A stretch of 57,520 nucleotides of DNA from assembly GCA_964384025.1 (NCBI GenBank), contig CAYLJJ010000032.1, positions 1 through 57,520 of the forward strand. Direction: 5' to 3'. Both the position numbers and the translations under genes were made by a program. Below, piece after piece: positions 1 through 8,670 of the stretch. The DNA is from CAYLJJ01 sp964384025 (GTDB lineage Bacteria; Myxococcota_A; Bradymonadia; UBA7976; UBA1532). The notes beneath the pieces are model-generated. The model did no database searches and was not told where the DNA came from. It worked only from the letters and a program-made list of their open reading frames with translations. Every line of letters begins with the position of its first letter. Positions within the stretch are counted from its first letter, which is position 1.

Positions 1-230
1 CCGAACCCACCGCCCCTATAGCGCCCCGCCCCCCCTTCGCGCCCAGTGCCCCTATAGAGCCCAGCCCCCCTGTAGAGCCCAGCCCCCAACTCTCTGTAGA
101 GCCCGCCTCAGCTTTTAAGCCCAGCGAGGAGCTGGAGTCTGGCAAATTCAATGAGAGCATCCTGGGCAATATCGCGCTCTTCCTCCTGGTGGTGATCGTC
201 ATCGCTATGCTTGTCTACTTCATCAGGTGA
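1..230 (+). CDS. C-terminal end of a Pro-rich, tail-anchored membrane protein (partial)
   Basis: An open frame runs from the window edge to a TGA at 228-230. It reads a Pro/Ala/Glu-rich tract with repeated Ile/Val-Glu-Pro-Ser units, then a charged linker, then one hydrophobic helix (about 18 residues, Leu/Val/Ile-rich) ending in Tyr-Phe-Ile-Arg at the stop. This is the layout of a single-pass protein with a long extracytoplasmic or cytoplasmic Pro-rich linker and a C-terminal anchor. The N-terminal domain lies outside the window, so no function can be given. The next gene starts 4 nt after this stop, which suggests co-transcription. Confidence 0.6.
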   Translation, partial: EPTAPIAPRPPFAPSAPIEPSPPVEPSPQLSVEPASAFKPSEELESGKFNESILGNIALFLLVVIVIAMLVYFIR

Positions 231-234
231 ATCG

Positions 235-936
235 ATGATTCGACTCTATCAAGCCCCCGGAGCTTGGGGCCTCCCCAGCCTCAGCCCCTTCTGCTCTAAA
301 TTGAGCCTCTATTTTCAACTGAGCGGCTTGGAGTTTGAGCTTCGGACAGCAGATTTCCGCAAGGCCCCCAAGGGCAAGGTCCCCTATATCGAGGATGAGG
401 GGATGATCCTGGGGGACTCTGGCTTGAGCATCGAGCATTGCAAGCAGAAGTATGGGGACCCTCTGGACGAAGGCCTGAGCCCTGAGCAGCACGCCTTAGG
501 GCATCTGGTCCGGCGGGTTTGCGAAGAGAGCCTCTATTGGGTTCTGATTTGGCGTCGCTGGGCTGATGATTCCGGCTTTGCTCAACTGCGACCAGAGTTC
601 GCCAAGAGCCTGCCTCCTTTCCTCCGCCCCATCCTGCTGCCTGTGATTCGTCGTAAGGTGATCAAGAGCATTCAAGCCCAAGGCACCGGGCGCCATAGCC
701 CGGAACAGATTGACGCTCTTGGGATCGCTGATCTAAAGGCGATCACAGCTCTCTTCCGTGGTCCCTTTCTGCTGGGCGACTCTCCAAGCTCTTATGACGC
801 CACCCTCTACCACTGGCTGCTCAGCTTCAAGCTCTTTAAGCCTGAAAATAGCGTGACCCGCTTCCTCGCAGAGCAGGAAACTCTATTGAAATATATGGAG
901 ACTGTGGAGGCAGGGATCAAAGATGTTGAGCGCTGA
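235..936 (+). CDS. Glutathione S-transferase-like protein
   Basis: A 233-aa protein. It has a thioredoxin-fold N-terminal half with Cys20 in the position of a GST/glutaredoxin active site, the cis-Pro segment KVPYI at 48-52 and an Asp-Ser-Gly at 61-63, where GSTs bind the glutamyl part of glutathione. A helical C-terminal half follows. The combination resembles the GST_N/GST_C families, including the metaxin/FAX-like branch. I chose ATG 235 because AGGTGA lies just upstream and the motif register fits; an in-frame TTG at 211 would overlap the preceding gene. The substrate is unknown. Only the fold-level assignment is supported. Confidence 0.8.
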   Translation: MIRLYQAPGAWGLPSLSPFCSKLSLYFQLSGLEFELRTADFRKAPKGKVPYIEDEGMILGDSGLSIEHCKQKYGDPLDEGLSPEQHALGHLVRRVCEESLYWVLIWRRWADDSGFAQLRPEFAKSLPPFLRPILLPVIRRKVIKSIQAQGTGRHSPEQIDALGIADLKAITALFRGPFLLGDSPSSYDATLYHWLLSFKLFKPENSVTRFLAEQETLLKYMETVEAGIKDVER

Positions 937-1093
937 GCAGAAAGAGGCCATCGCCGAGGCAGTCATCGCGATCCTCAAGGCAGCACATCCTCACGAACAC
1001 CTAAATTTTCTAAAGACTCAACCTCAAGATGAGCTGGAGAGCGTCGCTCTGGCCATCGCTCAGAGCCTCCTGGAGCGCCTCCCCCGCGTTTAG
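923..1093 (+). CDS. Small hypothetical protein, 56 aa
   Basis: ATG at 923 lies inside the last codons of the GST-like gene (14-nt overlap) and the frame runs to TAG at 1091-1093. The product is predicted to be helical and acidic, with alternating Ala/Ile/Leu and Glu/Gln, and has no signal peptide. Codon choice (GCC, ATC, CTC, GAG) matches the neighbours, which supports real translation. I do not recognise a family. It sits directly in front of rlmN, so all three may be translationally coupled. Confidence 0.5.
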   Translation: MLSAEQKEAIAEAVIAILKAAHPHEHLNFLKTQPQDELESVALAIAQSLLERLPRV

Positions 1094-1181
1094 AGCGATG
1101 GATCTACCCGCAACACAGCCTGCGGCTGCGCCGCTGGCTCCGAGGGCTTCAGAATCAATAACCCACTCCAAAAAGCCTCCC

Positions 1182-2219
1182 ATGCAGGATCTCCTCTCCC
1201 TCACTCTCCCCGCGCTAAATCAGTTCTTAGAGCGGATCCAGGTAGGTGCCCACCACAGCGCACGGCTCTTTCGAGCACTGCACTGTCAACAGTCTCCGAT
1301 TCAGGGGCTCCATCAACTGGGTGAGCGTCGGCTGCAGATCCTAAAGCAGCGGAGCTACCAGGTTCAGGCGAAGCTGCTTGATCTGCTCCCCGCCTCAGAT
1401 GGGAGCAGCCGTCTACTCTTGAGGCTGGAGGATGGCATCAAACTGGAGGCGGTGCTGATCCCCAAGGCTTCTGGACGCCTCACCCTCTGTCTCTCTACTC
1501 AGGCGGGTTGCGCGATGGGCTGCCGCTTCTGCGCCACTGCTCAGCTGGGGCTTAAACGCGACCTGAGCACAGGAGAGATCATCGCCCAAGTTCAGGCTGC
1601 GCAGCGTTGGCTCAGGGGACAGGGAGAGCAGAAGATCAGCCATCTTGTCTTTATGGGTATGGGAGAGCCTCTTCAAAACTATGAAGCTCTACGCGACGCC
1701 ATCCAGATCCTCAAAGATCCAGCTGGTTTGGCGATGCGAGGACGCTGGATGTCGGTCTCCACCGTGGGCCTGGTCCCCGGGATGCTGCGCTTTGCTCAAG
1801 ATTTTGGGAACAGGGTGCAGTTGGCTCTCAGCCTCCACGCTGGGCGAGATGAGACCCGCCGCCAAATCGTTCCGATGGCGAAGCGCTGGGATCTGGCACA
1901 GCTCAAAGAAGCTTGCTTAGCTCAGAGGCTCTCTAAGACCCGCTATCTAATGCTGGAGTATGTGCTCCTCCCCGGAGTCAACGACTCTCTCGAGGAGCTA
2001 AATGCCCTGGCTGAGTGGACTCAGGGGCTCTACTGTATTCTCAACCTGATCCCCTTTAACCCCTTCCCCAACGCGCTTTTTCGCACCCCCAGCGCAGAAG
2101 AGTCAAAGCGAGCCTTAAAGATCCTCAGAGATCTCAAGGTCCCCACGACCCTGCGTAGATCACGAGGAGCTGAGGTCTCGGCGGCCTGTGGACAGCTCGC
2201 TCTGAGAGGTTCAAGTTGA
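1182..2219 (+). CDS. rlmN: 23S rRNA (A2503-C2)/tRNA (A37-C2) methyltransferase RlmN
   Basis: A radical SAM enzyme that methylates C2 of A2503 in 23S rRNA, and A37 in some tRNAs. The CX3CX2C iron-sulfur motif is at Cys110/114/117. The upstream conserved Cys (LCLST, Cys103) is present, and the C-terminal AACGQL carries the methyl-accepting Cys336. GEPL (SAM binding) and the RRSRG tail motif are also there. Length is 345 aa from ATG 1182, normal for the family. ATG 1098 (373 aa) is an alternative start, but its extra residues are low-complexity and neither start has a clear ribosome-binding site. Housekeeping gene. Confidence 0.95.
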   Translation: MQDLLSLTLPALNQFLERIQVGAHHSARLFRALHCQQSPIQGLHQLGERRLQILKQRSYQVQAKLLDLLPASDGSSRLLLRLEDGIKLEAVLIPKASGRLTLCLSTQAGCAMGCRFCATAQLGLKRDLSTGEIIAQVQAAQRWLRGQGEQKISHLVFMGMGEPLQNYEALRDAIQILKDPAGLAMRGRWMSVSTVGLVPGMLRFAQDFGNRVQLALSLHAGRDETRRQIVPMAKRWDLAQLKEACLAQRLSKTRYLMLEYVLLPGVNDSLEELNALAEWTQGLYCILNLIPFNPFPNALFRTPSAEESKRALKILRDLKVPTTLRRSRGAEVSAACGQLALRGSS

Positions 2220-2223
2220 GGCG

Positions 2224-3225
2224 CTACTCGGGGAGCCCCTCCCAGATCTTGATCAGCGCTCCAGCGGGACCAAAGCGGCGACCGATATCCTGTTGAGAGA
2301 AGCGATGCCCCTCGCTCTCCTGGATCAGCAAGCTGCTGTCTCCACTGCGCACCAGGAAGCTGCCATCCAGGAAGACATGGAGAATCTCACCAGGCTGAGC
2401 CTCAGGCCAGAGGAGCTGTTGATCAAAGGGGATCGCGCGCCAGATCATCACCCGCTGTTGAGGGTCGTCGTCCAGGAAAGAGAAGGCGCCAGGGAAGGGG
2501 CGCGTAACTGCCCTCACCAAGTTATAGAGAGCCTCGCTGGGCTCCTTCCAGAAGAGCTGTCCATCCTCGGGGCGACGGCGAGGATAGTAGCTGGCGCTCC
2601 CCTCCGGCTGAGGCTGCCTGGAGGCACTGCCATCCATCAGGGCGGGTAGATGGCGGCAAGCGAGGCGGATCATCGCCAGAGTGTTCTTATGGTGTAGAGT
2701 CAAGCAATCATCATGGGCGCTGATGTCAAAGCGCTGAACCCCGATGATGGGGCCATCATCGACGCCTGGCTGATACTGAAAGAGATGGGTATAGAAACGA
2801 TCCTTCCCCTGAATCAGAGACCAATTCATCGGACTCCGCCCTCGGCCATGAGGAAGCGGGCGGCTGGAGCCATGCATCCCAAAGGCACCGACGGAGAGGC
2901 CCTGGAGCCACCAGTCGGGGATCAGGCGTTGCCAACCCATCACCAGGAGCAAATCCAGCTCCAGGGCCAAAAGCTGTGCCTGATCTCTCTTGCCCTTGAG
3001 GCTGTATCGATGAGCGACGCTAAAGGGGATCCTGTGGCTCTCAAGGAAGGGTCGTAGATCCTGATAACCCGCTACCTCCTGCTGCGCTCCCTTCTCTGGA
3101 GAGATCGTGATGCAGTGATCGATCGCAAAGCCCTCGCGCTTCAGGCCTAAGATCAACTCCAGGGTTGTGTGCTTGCACCCCAGGACCGCGACGCGCTTAT
3201 CCAGCGCTCTTTCTGGATGTCTCAT
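2224..3225 (-). CDS. Formyltransferase-family protein (sugar N-formyltransferase/Fmt-like)
   Basis: A 333-aa protein with a formyl_trans_N-type Rossmann domain. It has the HGSS..PLPHGRGRSP core (His118) and VDDGPI (Asp156/157), followed by a C-terminal domain like that of Fmt or ArnA. The usual catalytic triad is Asn-x-His...Asp; here the Asn position is Gly116 (GMH). Expected chemistry is transfer of formyl from N10-formyl-THF to an amine. The start at 3225 is supported by GAGGGAATC just upstream. The gene follows the PIG-L deacetylase by 7 nt, which suggests deacetylation then formylation of an amino sugar. True Fmt is less likely because no def gene is adjacent and Asn is missing. Confidence 0.75.
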   Translation of the reverse strand: MRHPERALDKRVAVLGCKHTTLELILGLKREGFAIDHCITISPEKGAQQEVAGYQDLRPFLESHRIPFSVAHRYSLKGKRDQAQLLALELDLLLVMGWQRLIPDWWLQGLSVGAFGMHGSSRPLPHGRGRSPMNWSLIQGKDRFYTHLFQYQPGVDDGPIIGVQRFDISAHDDCLTLHHKNTLAMIRLACRHLPALMDGSASRQPQPEGSASYYPRRRPEDGQLFWKEPSEALYNLVRAVTRPFPGAFSFLDDDPQQRVMIWRAIPFDQQLLWPEAQPGEILHVFLDGSFLVRSGDSSLLIQESEGHRFSQQDIGRRFGPAGALIKIWEGLPE

Positions 3226-3232
3226 GATTCCC

Positions 3233-3859
3233 TCAGAGGAGCCAGCGGAAGAGCTGGAAAGCTTCTGCATAGGGCTGCGCGATCTGAATCCCTCGGGTAC
3301 GAGCGAGGCTCCTAATAAACTCTCCTGTGGCATAGAAGCGATCCGCCTGAGAGGCATAGCACCTCATCGCCTCCACCTTCTGCTCTACATGCCGCTTCTC
3401 CAAAATGGTGAAGGCGGTGGTGCTGAACTCTAGGTTATTCCAGGGCATCTCATAGCCCAACATTCGGGTGGTTTTAAACGCCCTAAAACCCTCTTGGGCG
3501 ACCTGTTGATGATCTTGATGGGTGTCATCCTTGGAGGGCATAAAGACCAGGTCGGGCTGAAGCTCCGCCTTGAGGCGCACCATCTCCTCCAGAATCTCTT
3601 GGCGCAGTTCAGGGAAGCGCCGCACCTCAAAATCGAGGACTCGCAGATGTTGAGGATCGATCCCCAGCACCTCAGTCGCTGCCTTTACCTCCTGTACCAA
3701 GATATCGGGGGGCAGATGAGCGGGGAGGCTGCTTTGACAACTGCTGAAAGCCACATAGTGGGCCTCCCAGCCCTCCTCAACCAGCTTGGCGATGCTGCCC
3801 CCACAGCCAAACTCGCCATCATCTACATGGGGAGCCAAGATCAAGAGACGTTTGCTCAT
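3233..3859 (-). CDS. PIG-L/LmbE family N-deacetylase
   Basis: A 208-aa zinc-dependent deacetylase of the LmbE/BshB/MshB fold. The APHVDDGEFGCGG segment (His11, Asp13, Asp14) is the hallmark metal/catalytic motif, and HQDH (His114, His117) supplies the remaining zinc ligand. Members remove N-acetyl from GlcNAc-type sugars or related amides. It is the first gene of a two-gene operon with the formyltransferase downstream. The rep helicase is divergent, with 130 nt between the two starts that must hold both promoters. Confidence 0.88.
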   Translation of the reverse strand: MSKRLLILAPHVDDGEFGCGGSIAKLVEEGWEAHYVAFSSCQSSLPAHLPPDILVQEVKAATEVLGIDPQHLRVLDFEVRRFPELRQEILEEMVRLKAELQPDLVFMPSKDDTHQDHQQVAQEGFRAFKTTRMLGYEMPWNNLEFSTTAFTILEKRHVEQKVEAMRCYASQADRFYATGEFIRSLARTRGIQIAQPYAEAFQLFRWLL

Positions 3860-3989
3860 ATCTTTCTCATCGATAAGTTCTCTTAGGATTTAGCAGAAGT
3901 TCAGACCCCGCTGGAGCCTTTGAGATCCCCAGATGCGTGGCGAAGCCAAAAGATGTAGCGTGCCCACCGATTTCTAGGAACTCAAGCAG

Positions 3990-5999
3990 ATGATCGATCT
4001 CAACAGCCTCAATCCTCCACAACGTCAAGCGGTCCTCAACACCGAAGGCCCGCTCCTGGTCTTGGCAGGCGCAGGCTCTGGGAAGACTCGCGTGATCACG
4101 ATGCGCATCGCTTATCTCCTGGAGCAAGGGGTCCCTCCAGAGCGCATCTTGGCTCTCACCTTCACCAACAAGGCCGCTAAGGAGATGAAGGAGCGGGTGG
4201 AGAAGATGGTGGGTGTCGCCGCTGAAGGGGTGACCCTCAGCACCTTTCATGCCCTGGGGCTGCGCTTCCTCCGTGAGGAAAATCAGGCGGTGGGCCTTCA
4301 CCCCGGCTTTAGCATTATGGATGAAGGGGATCAGGTCGATGCGGTTAAGCGCGCGCTGGAGCGGCTGGGTTTTGATGAGGAGCGCTTTGAGCCACGCAAG
4401 GTTCATGCGCGCCTGAGCGCCTTTAAGGGTCGCCTACAAGCACCTCAACCCAAGGGGGGCGAGCTTGACGCCGTGGTCGCGCGGCTCTTCCCACTCTACC
4501 ATCAGCGCCTCAGAGCGATGAACGCTGTAGACTTCGACGATCTCATCGTGCTCCCGGTGATGGCGATGGAGGAGAAGAGAGAGATCCGCGCGAGTTGGTC
4601 TCATCGCTTCCGCTACATCATGGTGGATGAGTATCAGGACAGCAACGGAGCGCAGATCCGCATGCTCCGCGCCTTTTCAGAGGGCTCAGGCAACCTCTGT
4701 GTGGTGGGTGATGATGATCAGTCGATCTATGCTTGGCGGGGAGCTGTTGCCAGCAACATCCTGCGCTTTAAAGATCAGTTTGAGGGCGCTCAGCTCATCG
4801 CCCTGACCCAAAACTATCGCTCCACAAACCGCATCCTTAAGGCAGCCAACCAGCTGATCAAAAACAACCGTGAGCGCCATCCCAAGAGGCTCTGGAGTGA
4901 GAAGGGGCAGGGGGCGCTTCTTCAATATCGCCTCCTGGATAACGATGAAGAGGAGGCCCGCTGGGTGGCGACAGATCTATTGGGTCATAGACGCCATCAC
5001 CAACTGAACTGGAAGGATTATGCGATCCTCTACCGCACCAATGCCCAGGCGCGGGTGATCGAGGATGGCATCCGCAGGCTTCATATCCCCTATCGTATCT
5101 TGGGAGGGACACGCTTCTATGATCGCAAAGAGGTGCGTGATCTCCTCGCCTACCTCCGCGTCATCGCCAATCCCTTTGACGAGATCTCCTACCGTCGCAT
5201 CATCAACTACCCCAAGCGGGGCGTAGGGGATCTCAGCATCCAGGCGATCGCAGAGGAGGCGCAACGCAGCGCTCAGCCCTTCTGGCGCATCGTCCAGCGT
5301 CCAGAGAGGGTGAGCAGGCTCAAGCCCAAAGTACAGAAGACCCTCCTGCTCTTAGACGCTCGGTTAGCGGAGTATCGTCGTCGCTTTGCTCAGGAGCCCT
5401 TTGCAGGAGTTTGTCGCGATTTATTGAGGACCTTTGGCATTTTTGATGATCTGGTGCGGAGCTACAAGCAACCCAAACAGATCCAGCACAGGACGGAGAA
5501 CCTAGAGGAGGTGGTCTCAGCGTTGGAGGCGTTTCAGCGACAGAAGCCCAAGGGGATTTTGGAGGAGTATCTGAGCGAGGTCTCGCTGATCAGTCGCCCA
5601 GAGGAAAATGAGCAGGGAGATGTAGATCAGGTCAGCTTGATGACCCTGCACGGCTCTAAAGGTCTGGAGTTTCCGGCGGTCTATCTCCTGGGCTTGGAGG
5701 AGGGGCTGATGCCTCATAAGCGGGTTATCGATGGAGATGGCTCGGTCGCCGAAGAGCGACGCTTGGCCTATGTGGGTATCACCCGCGCTCAACGCTGGTT
5801 GAGCCTCAGTGGCGCCTCTCAGAGGCTTCACTTTGGTCGTATTCAAGCGCGCCGGCCCTCTCGCTTTTTGGCAGAGCTTCCCGATGAACTCTTTTCGGGG
5901 GGGATGAGTGGCCAGAGGATAAAGCTGAGCCCCGAGGAGGAGCGGGCACAGGTCCTCAAAGCTTTTGCGGAGATGCGTAGAAATCTTGGAGAAGATTAA
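3990..5999 (+). CDS. rep: SF1A ATP-dependent DNA helicase, Rep type
   Basis: A 669-aa 3'-5' helicase of the UvrD/Rep/PcrA family. Walker A GAGSGKT is at 27-33 and VDEYQDSN near 211. GDDDQSIYAWRG (motif III), QNYRS (IV), MTLHGSKGLEFP (V) and ERRLAYVGITRA (VI) all follow in order. Length (E. coli Rep is 673 aa), STFHALGL, DFDDLIVLP and the C-terminal PSRFLAELP resemble Rep more than UvrD/PcrA, although ILKAANQLIKNN is ambiguous. Function is displacing protein blocks ahead of forks, or repair. All motifs are intact. Confidence 0.93.
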   Translation: MIDLNSLNPPQRQAVLNTEGPLLVLAGAGSGKTRVITMRIAYLLEQGVPPERILALTFTNKAAKEMKERVEKMVGVAAEGVTLSTFHALGLRFLREENQAVGLHPGFSIMDEGDQVDAVKRALERLGFDEERFEPRKVHARLSAFKGRLQAPQPKGGELDAVVARLFPLYHQRLRAMNAVDFDDLIVLPVMAMEEKREIRASWSHRFRYIMVDEYQDSNGAQIRMLRAFSEGSGNLCVVGDDDQSIYAWRGAVASNILRFKDQFEGAQLIALTQNYRSTNRILKAANQLIKNNRERHPKRLWSEKGQGALLQYRLLDNDEEEARWVATDLLGHRRHHQLNWKDYAILYRTNAQARVIEDGIRRLHIPYRILGGTRFYDRKEVRDLLAYLRVIANPFDEISYRRIINYPKRGVGDLSIQAIAEEAQRSAQPFWRIVQRPERVSRLKPKVQKTLLLLDARLAEYRRRFAQEPFAGVCRDLLRTFGIFDDLVRSYKQPKQIQHRTENLEEVVSALEAFQRQKPKGILEEYLSEVSLISRPEENEQGDVDQVSLMTLHGSKGLEFPAVYLLGLEEGLMPHKRVIDGDGSVAEERRLAYVGITRAQRWLSLSGASQRLHFGRIQARRPSRFLAELPDELFSGGMSGQRIKLSPEEERAQVLKAFAEMRRNLGED

Positions 6000-6235
6000 C
6001 GTAACACCCATGTCTGGGAATGCTGGCTTCGATGGATCTAAAACGCAGTTCAGATCAATACCCAGCGTTTATATCGAGCGGCCTCTGAGCAGACTCCACG
6101 TCAGATCAGATGTTGTGGAGAGGGGATGGAGTTGAAGTCATGAGGGTATCGTTCCGAGATCGAAATTTAAGGTTGCTTGTCTGCGCTCCGCTGATCTGGG
6201 AGCTTGAGGTTCCCTACTTTATGAAGAGAGAGCCC

Positions 6236-7042
6236 ATGAGGATCTGTGTACTCCTTCTGCTCTGCCCCGGTCTCCTTTGGGCAACTGTCCCTGATGATGA
6301 GAGCGATCCACGCAAAATCATGGAGGAGGTGGAGGCTCGCGCCAAGGGAGACAAGAGCCGCGCGCGTCTGGTGATGAATATCACAGATCGCTCAGGTCGC
6401 AGCCGACAACGCATCCTCCGCTCAGCCTCGATGCTCTTTGAGGGTGGACAGCGACAGTTGATGGTCTTCGAGAGCCCCGCTGACGTTAAAGGTACAGCTC
6501 TACTCTCCATCGATTATGACGATGGAGATAAAGATGATGATCAGTGGCTCTACCTCCCCAGCCTGCATAAATCCACGCGCATCTCTACTGGAGAGAAGTC
6601 AGGCTCCTTTATGGGCAGCGATTTTAGTTATGCGGATATGACTCGCTCCGACCCCAAGCACTATGACTATACCTTAAAGAAGGCGGCGGTAGTGGTGGAT
6701 GAAGAGCTTTGCTGGTTGATCGAGGCGCGCCCTAAGAGCAAGAGGGCTGAGAAGGAGACGGGCTATCTAAAGAGTCAGATCTGGATCAGCAAATCTAAGC
6801 GCCTACCTTATCAGATTAAGATGTGGGTTAAAGCGGGCAAACGCCTCAAATATGTCACCTTTAGAGATTTTAAAAAACTTGAAGGGATCTGGAGCGCTCA
6901 CACCCTGACTGCTTATACAAAGCGTCCTAAGAGAAAGAAGCCTGAGTCGATCACCGTACTTAAGTTTCACGAACTGAGCTACGCCAACTCCGATGTGAAC
7001 GAGGCGCTCTTCAACCAAAGGCAGCTTGAGAAGGGGTTATAG
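6236..7042 (+). CDS. LolA-like outer-membrane lipoprotein-sorting protein
   Basis: A 268-aa secreted protein. ATG 6236 is preceded by GAGAGAG and opens a short signal peptide (MRICVLLLLCPGLLWA). The rest resembles the PF17131/DUF1329-type lipoprotein-sorting proteins: MEEVEARAKG near the N-terminus, an RSRQR(I)LRSA strand, FESPADVKGTALL, QWLYLPSL, and GSFMGSDFSYADM. All are characteristic of this LolA-like half-barrel found beside RND/MMPL exporters. No exporter gene is adjacent. The role is probably carrying lipid or lipoprotein across the periplasm. An upstream in-frame ATG at 6221 is also possible. Confidence 0.82.
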   Translation: MRICVLLLLCPGLLWATVPDDESDPRKIMEEVEARAKGDKSRARLVMNITDRSGRSRQRILRSASMLFEGGQRQLMVFESPADVKGTALLSIDYDDGDKDDDQWLYLPSLHKSTRISTGEKSGSFMGSDFSYADMTRSDPKHYDYTLKKAAVVVDEELCWLIEARPKSKRAEKETGYLKSQIWISKSKRLPYQIKMWVKAGKRLKYVTFRDFKKLEGIWSAHTLTAYTKRPKRKKPESITVLKFHELSYANSDVNEALFNQRQLEKGL

Positions 7043-7045
7043 AGA

Positions 7046-7678
7046 TTGGATACATGGATAAACTCTCCTCTATGGTTTCTCCTGCTCTGGAGCTGTGTTT
7101 CTGGGAGCCCTCCTCTCTGCATCGCCGATTATGACTGCCCCGAAGGACGCTGTGTGGAGGGGGACTGTCTGGGCAAGGACAGCCAGGGCGAGGACAGTCA
7201 GGAGAGGGACAGTCAGGAGAGGGACAGTCAGGAGAGAGACAGTCAGGAGAGAGACAGTCAGGAGAGGGACAGTCAGAGCAGGGACAGTCAGAGCAGGGAC
7301 AGTCAGGAGAGGGACAGTACTGTCATCCCAGTAGAAGATATACTGGATATACGAGATGATGGGCAGCGGGATGTACGGGATGTAGAGTCTGATTTTTGGG
7401 GGGAGGAGTTCGGCTGTGCGCCAAGTCAAGAGGCGCTGGAGTTCTGTGGTGTTTATGAAGGCTCCTGTCTTTACAGGGCGCCTTATAATCCAGTCTCCAA
7501 TTCAAGCTGTGAGGCGCTCTGTAATCAGCTCGGTGCTTGGTGCCTTAGCGCCTTTGCTCCTGATGTAGTGCATATATGCACAATAGATTTAGATAGGGAG
7601 CAAAATTGCAATATTATGGTCCGAGAACTGAGTGTTTTTGGCGCTCTTTGTCTCTGTTCAGAGGTTTCAGAAGACTAG
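7046..7678 (+). CDS. Secreted Cys-rich protein with RDSQE repeats
   Basis: A 210-aa protein starting at TTG 7046, 3 nt after the previous stop; no in-frame ATG is available. A hydrophobic N-terminus ends in LLWSC, a possible but atypical lipobox. CIADYDCPEGRCVEGDC follows, a short Cys-rich stretch like those preceding repeat regions in myxobacterial surface proteins. Nine 5-residue repeats (RDSQE and variants) then lead to a C-terminal domain with eight or so Cys. Probably surface-exposed and disulfide-stabilised. Family not recognised. Confidence 0.6.
   Translation: MDTWINSPLWFLLLWSCVSGSPPLCIADYDCPEGRCVEGDCLGKDSQGEDSQERDSQERDSQERDSQERDSQERDSQSRDSQSRDSQERDSTVIPVEDILDIRDDGQRDVRDVESDFWGEEFGCAPSQEALEFCGVYEGSCLYRAPYNPVSNSSCEALCNQLGAWCLSAFAPDVVHICTIDLDREQNCNIMVRELSVFGALCLCSEVSED
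7178..7312 (+). repeat. Nine tandem copies of a 15-bp coding repeat
   Basis: Unit GACAGTCAGGAGAGG (or close variants) repeats in register nine times, each encoding Asp-Ser-Gln-Glu/Ser-Arg. The first copy is the most diverged; copies 6-7 of the clean set carry AGAGCAGG instead of AGGAGAGG. Copy-number change would keep the reading frame, so length variation between strains is expected. Confidence 0.95.
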
Positions 7679-7698
7679 ATACTCAGAGCCCCTGGAGA

Positions 7699-8670
7699 TT
7701 AGACGATCAGCGGATCTAAGCCCCCTGTAGCCTGGGCAGACTCACGACAGCCTCCGCCGCAGCGGGGCAGGGCTTCACAACGCTGGCATCGCAGAGGCAG
7801 CTCCTGTCTAAGTTGGGGGAGCAGCTGTTGATGGTAACGGAGCTGCACGATCTCCCAACCCTCAGAGATGTGGCCCAGATGTCGAGGGGAGAGGCTACAG
7901 GGGCGAACCCAACCTCGAGGATCGAGGCTGTAGTTGGGTCGCCCCATCATCAAGCCACAGCCTCCCCCTGTAGGGTGAAGACAGTGAGGGATCGCCACAG
8001 CGTTATGGATCTGAACCTTGTAGAGCGCTGAGAGCTTGGGCAGAGCCTCTAGAGAGGCTTGCACCTGCGCTCCGCTGGCCCAAATAGTCTCTGTTTGAGC
8101 TTCTCCCAGAGTGCAGAGCCGAGAGAAGGCCAGCTCCTGAACCCCTAAGGCTCGGCACAAACGGAGCACCTCCTCTAGATGCTCGGCGTTCTGCCGCATA
8201 CAGACAAAGGAGACGCTGACAGGCACCCCCTCTCGACGCAGGAGCGCGAGGGCTCGGAGGCTCTGATCCAGAGCTGATGGGCTGCCTGGCTCCAGACCCT
8301 TGAGCGCGTCGTGTAGATCGCGATCAGAGGAGAGGAGCGTGATCTGAACACGAGCCAGATCATATCGGGCCAAGCGCTGAGCTTCTTGGGGGCCGATGAG
8401 GCCACCGTCGCTGATCAGCGCGGCGCGAACTCCATAAGAGCGCAGTAGGTCCAAGATAGAGAAGAGATGAGGGTGGCTCATCGGCTCTCCCCCGCTGAGA
8501 TCTACCCGCTGAAAATTTTGTCCCCGGAGAGCCTGATGGATGTTGAGTTCTAGCGCTTCTAAGCTGGGCTGATGGCGCCTCTCTAGGGAGGGAATTCCCT
8601 GGTAGCAGTAGAGACAACGTCGAGGACAATCTCCACTCAACTCCAGGGCAAAAGAGGGGGGTAGGTTCAA
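7699..8670 (-). CDS. Radical SAM/SPASM protein
   Basis: A 323-aa protein. CPRRCLYC (CX3CX2C) at residues 15-22 binds the radical SAM 4Fe-4S cluster, and DLSGGEPM gives the SAM-binding GGE motif. The C-terminal third has CGLMMGRPNYSLDPRGWVRPC followed by CQRCEALPRCGGGC, a SPASM/twitch-type auxiliary-cluster region. Such enzymes install thioether or C-C links in peptides or act as dehydrogenases on proteins. Its ATG overlaps the stop of the TSP3 lipoprotein gene by 4 nt, making that protein the obvious partner to consider. No RiPP recognition element is evident. Confidence 0.85.
   Translation of the reverse strand: MNLPPSFALELSGDCPRRCLYCYQGIPSLERRHQPSLEALELNIHQALRGQNFQRVDLSGGEPMSHPHLFSILDLLRSYGVRAALISDGGLIGPQEAQRLARYDLARVQITLLSSDRDLHDALKGLEPGSPSALDQSLRALALLRREGVPVSVSFVCMRQNAEHLEEVLRLCRALGVQELAFSRLCTLGEAQTETIWASGAQVQASLEALPKLSALYKVQIHNAVAIPHCLHPTGGGCGLMMGRPNYSLDPRGWVRPCSLSPRHLGHISEGWEIVQLRYHQQLLPQLRQELPLRCQRCEALPRCGGGCRESAQATGGLDPLIV

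Noticed and set aside
7178..7312. CRISPR-like array
   Set aside because: The 15-bp units are contiguous, in frame and lack spacers; they are protein-coding repeats.
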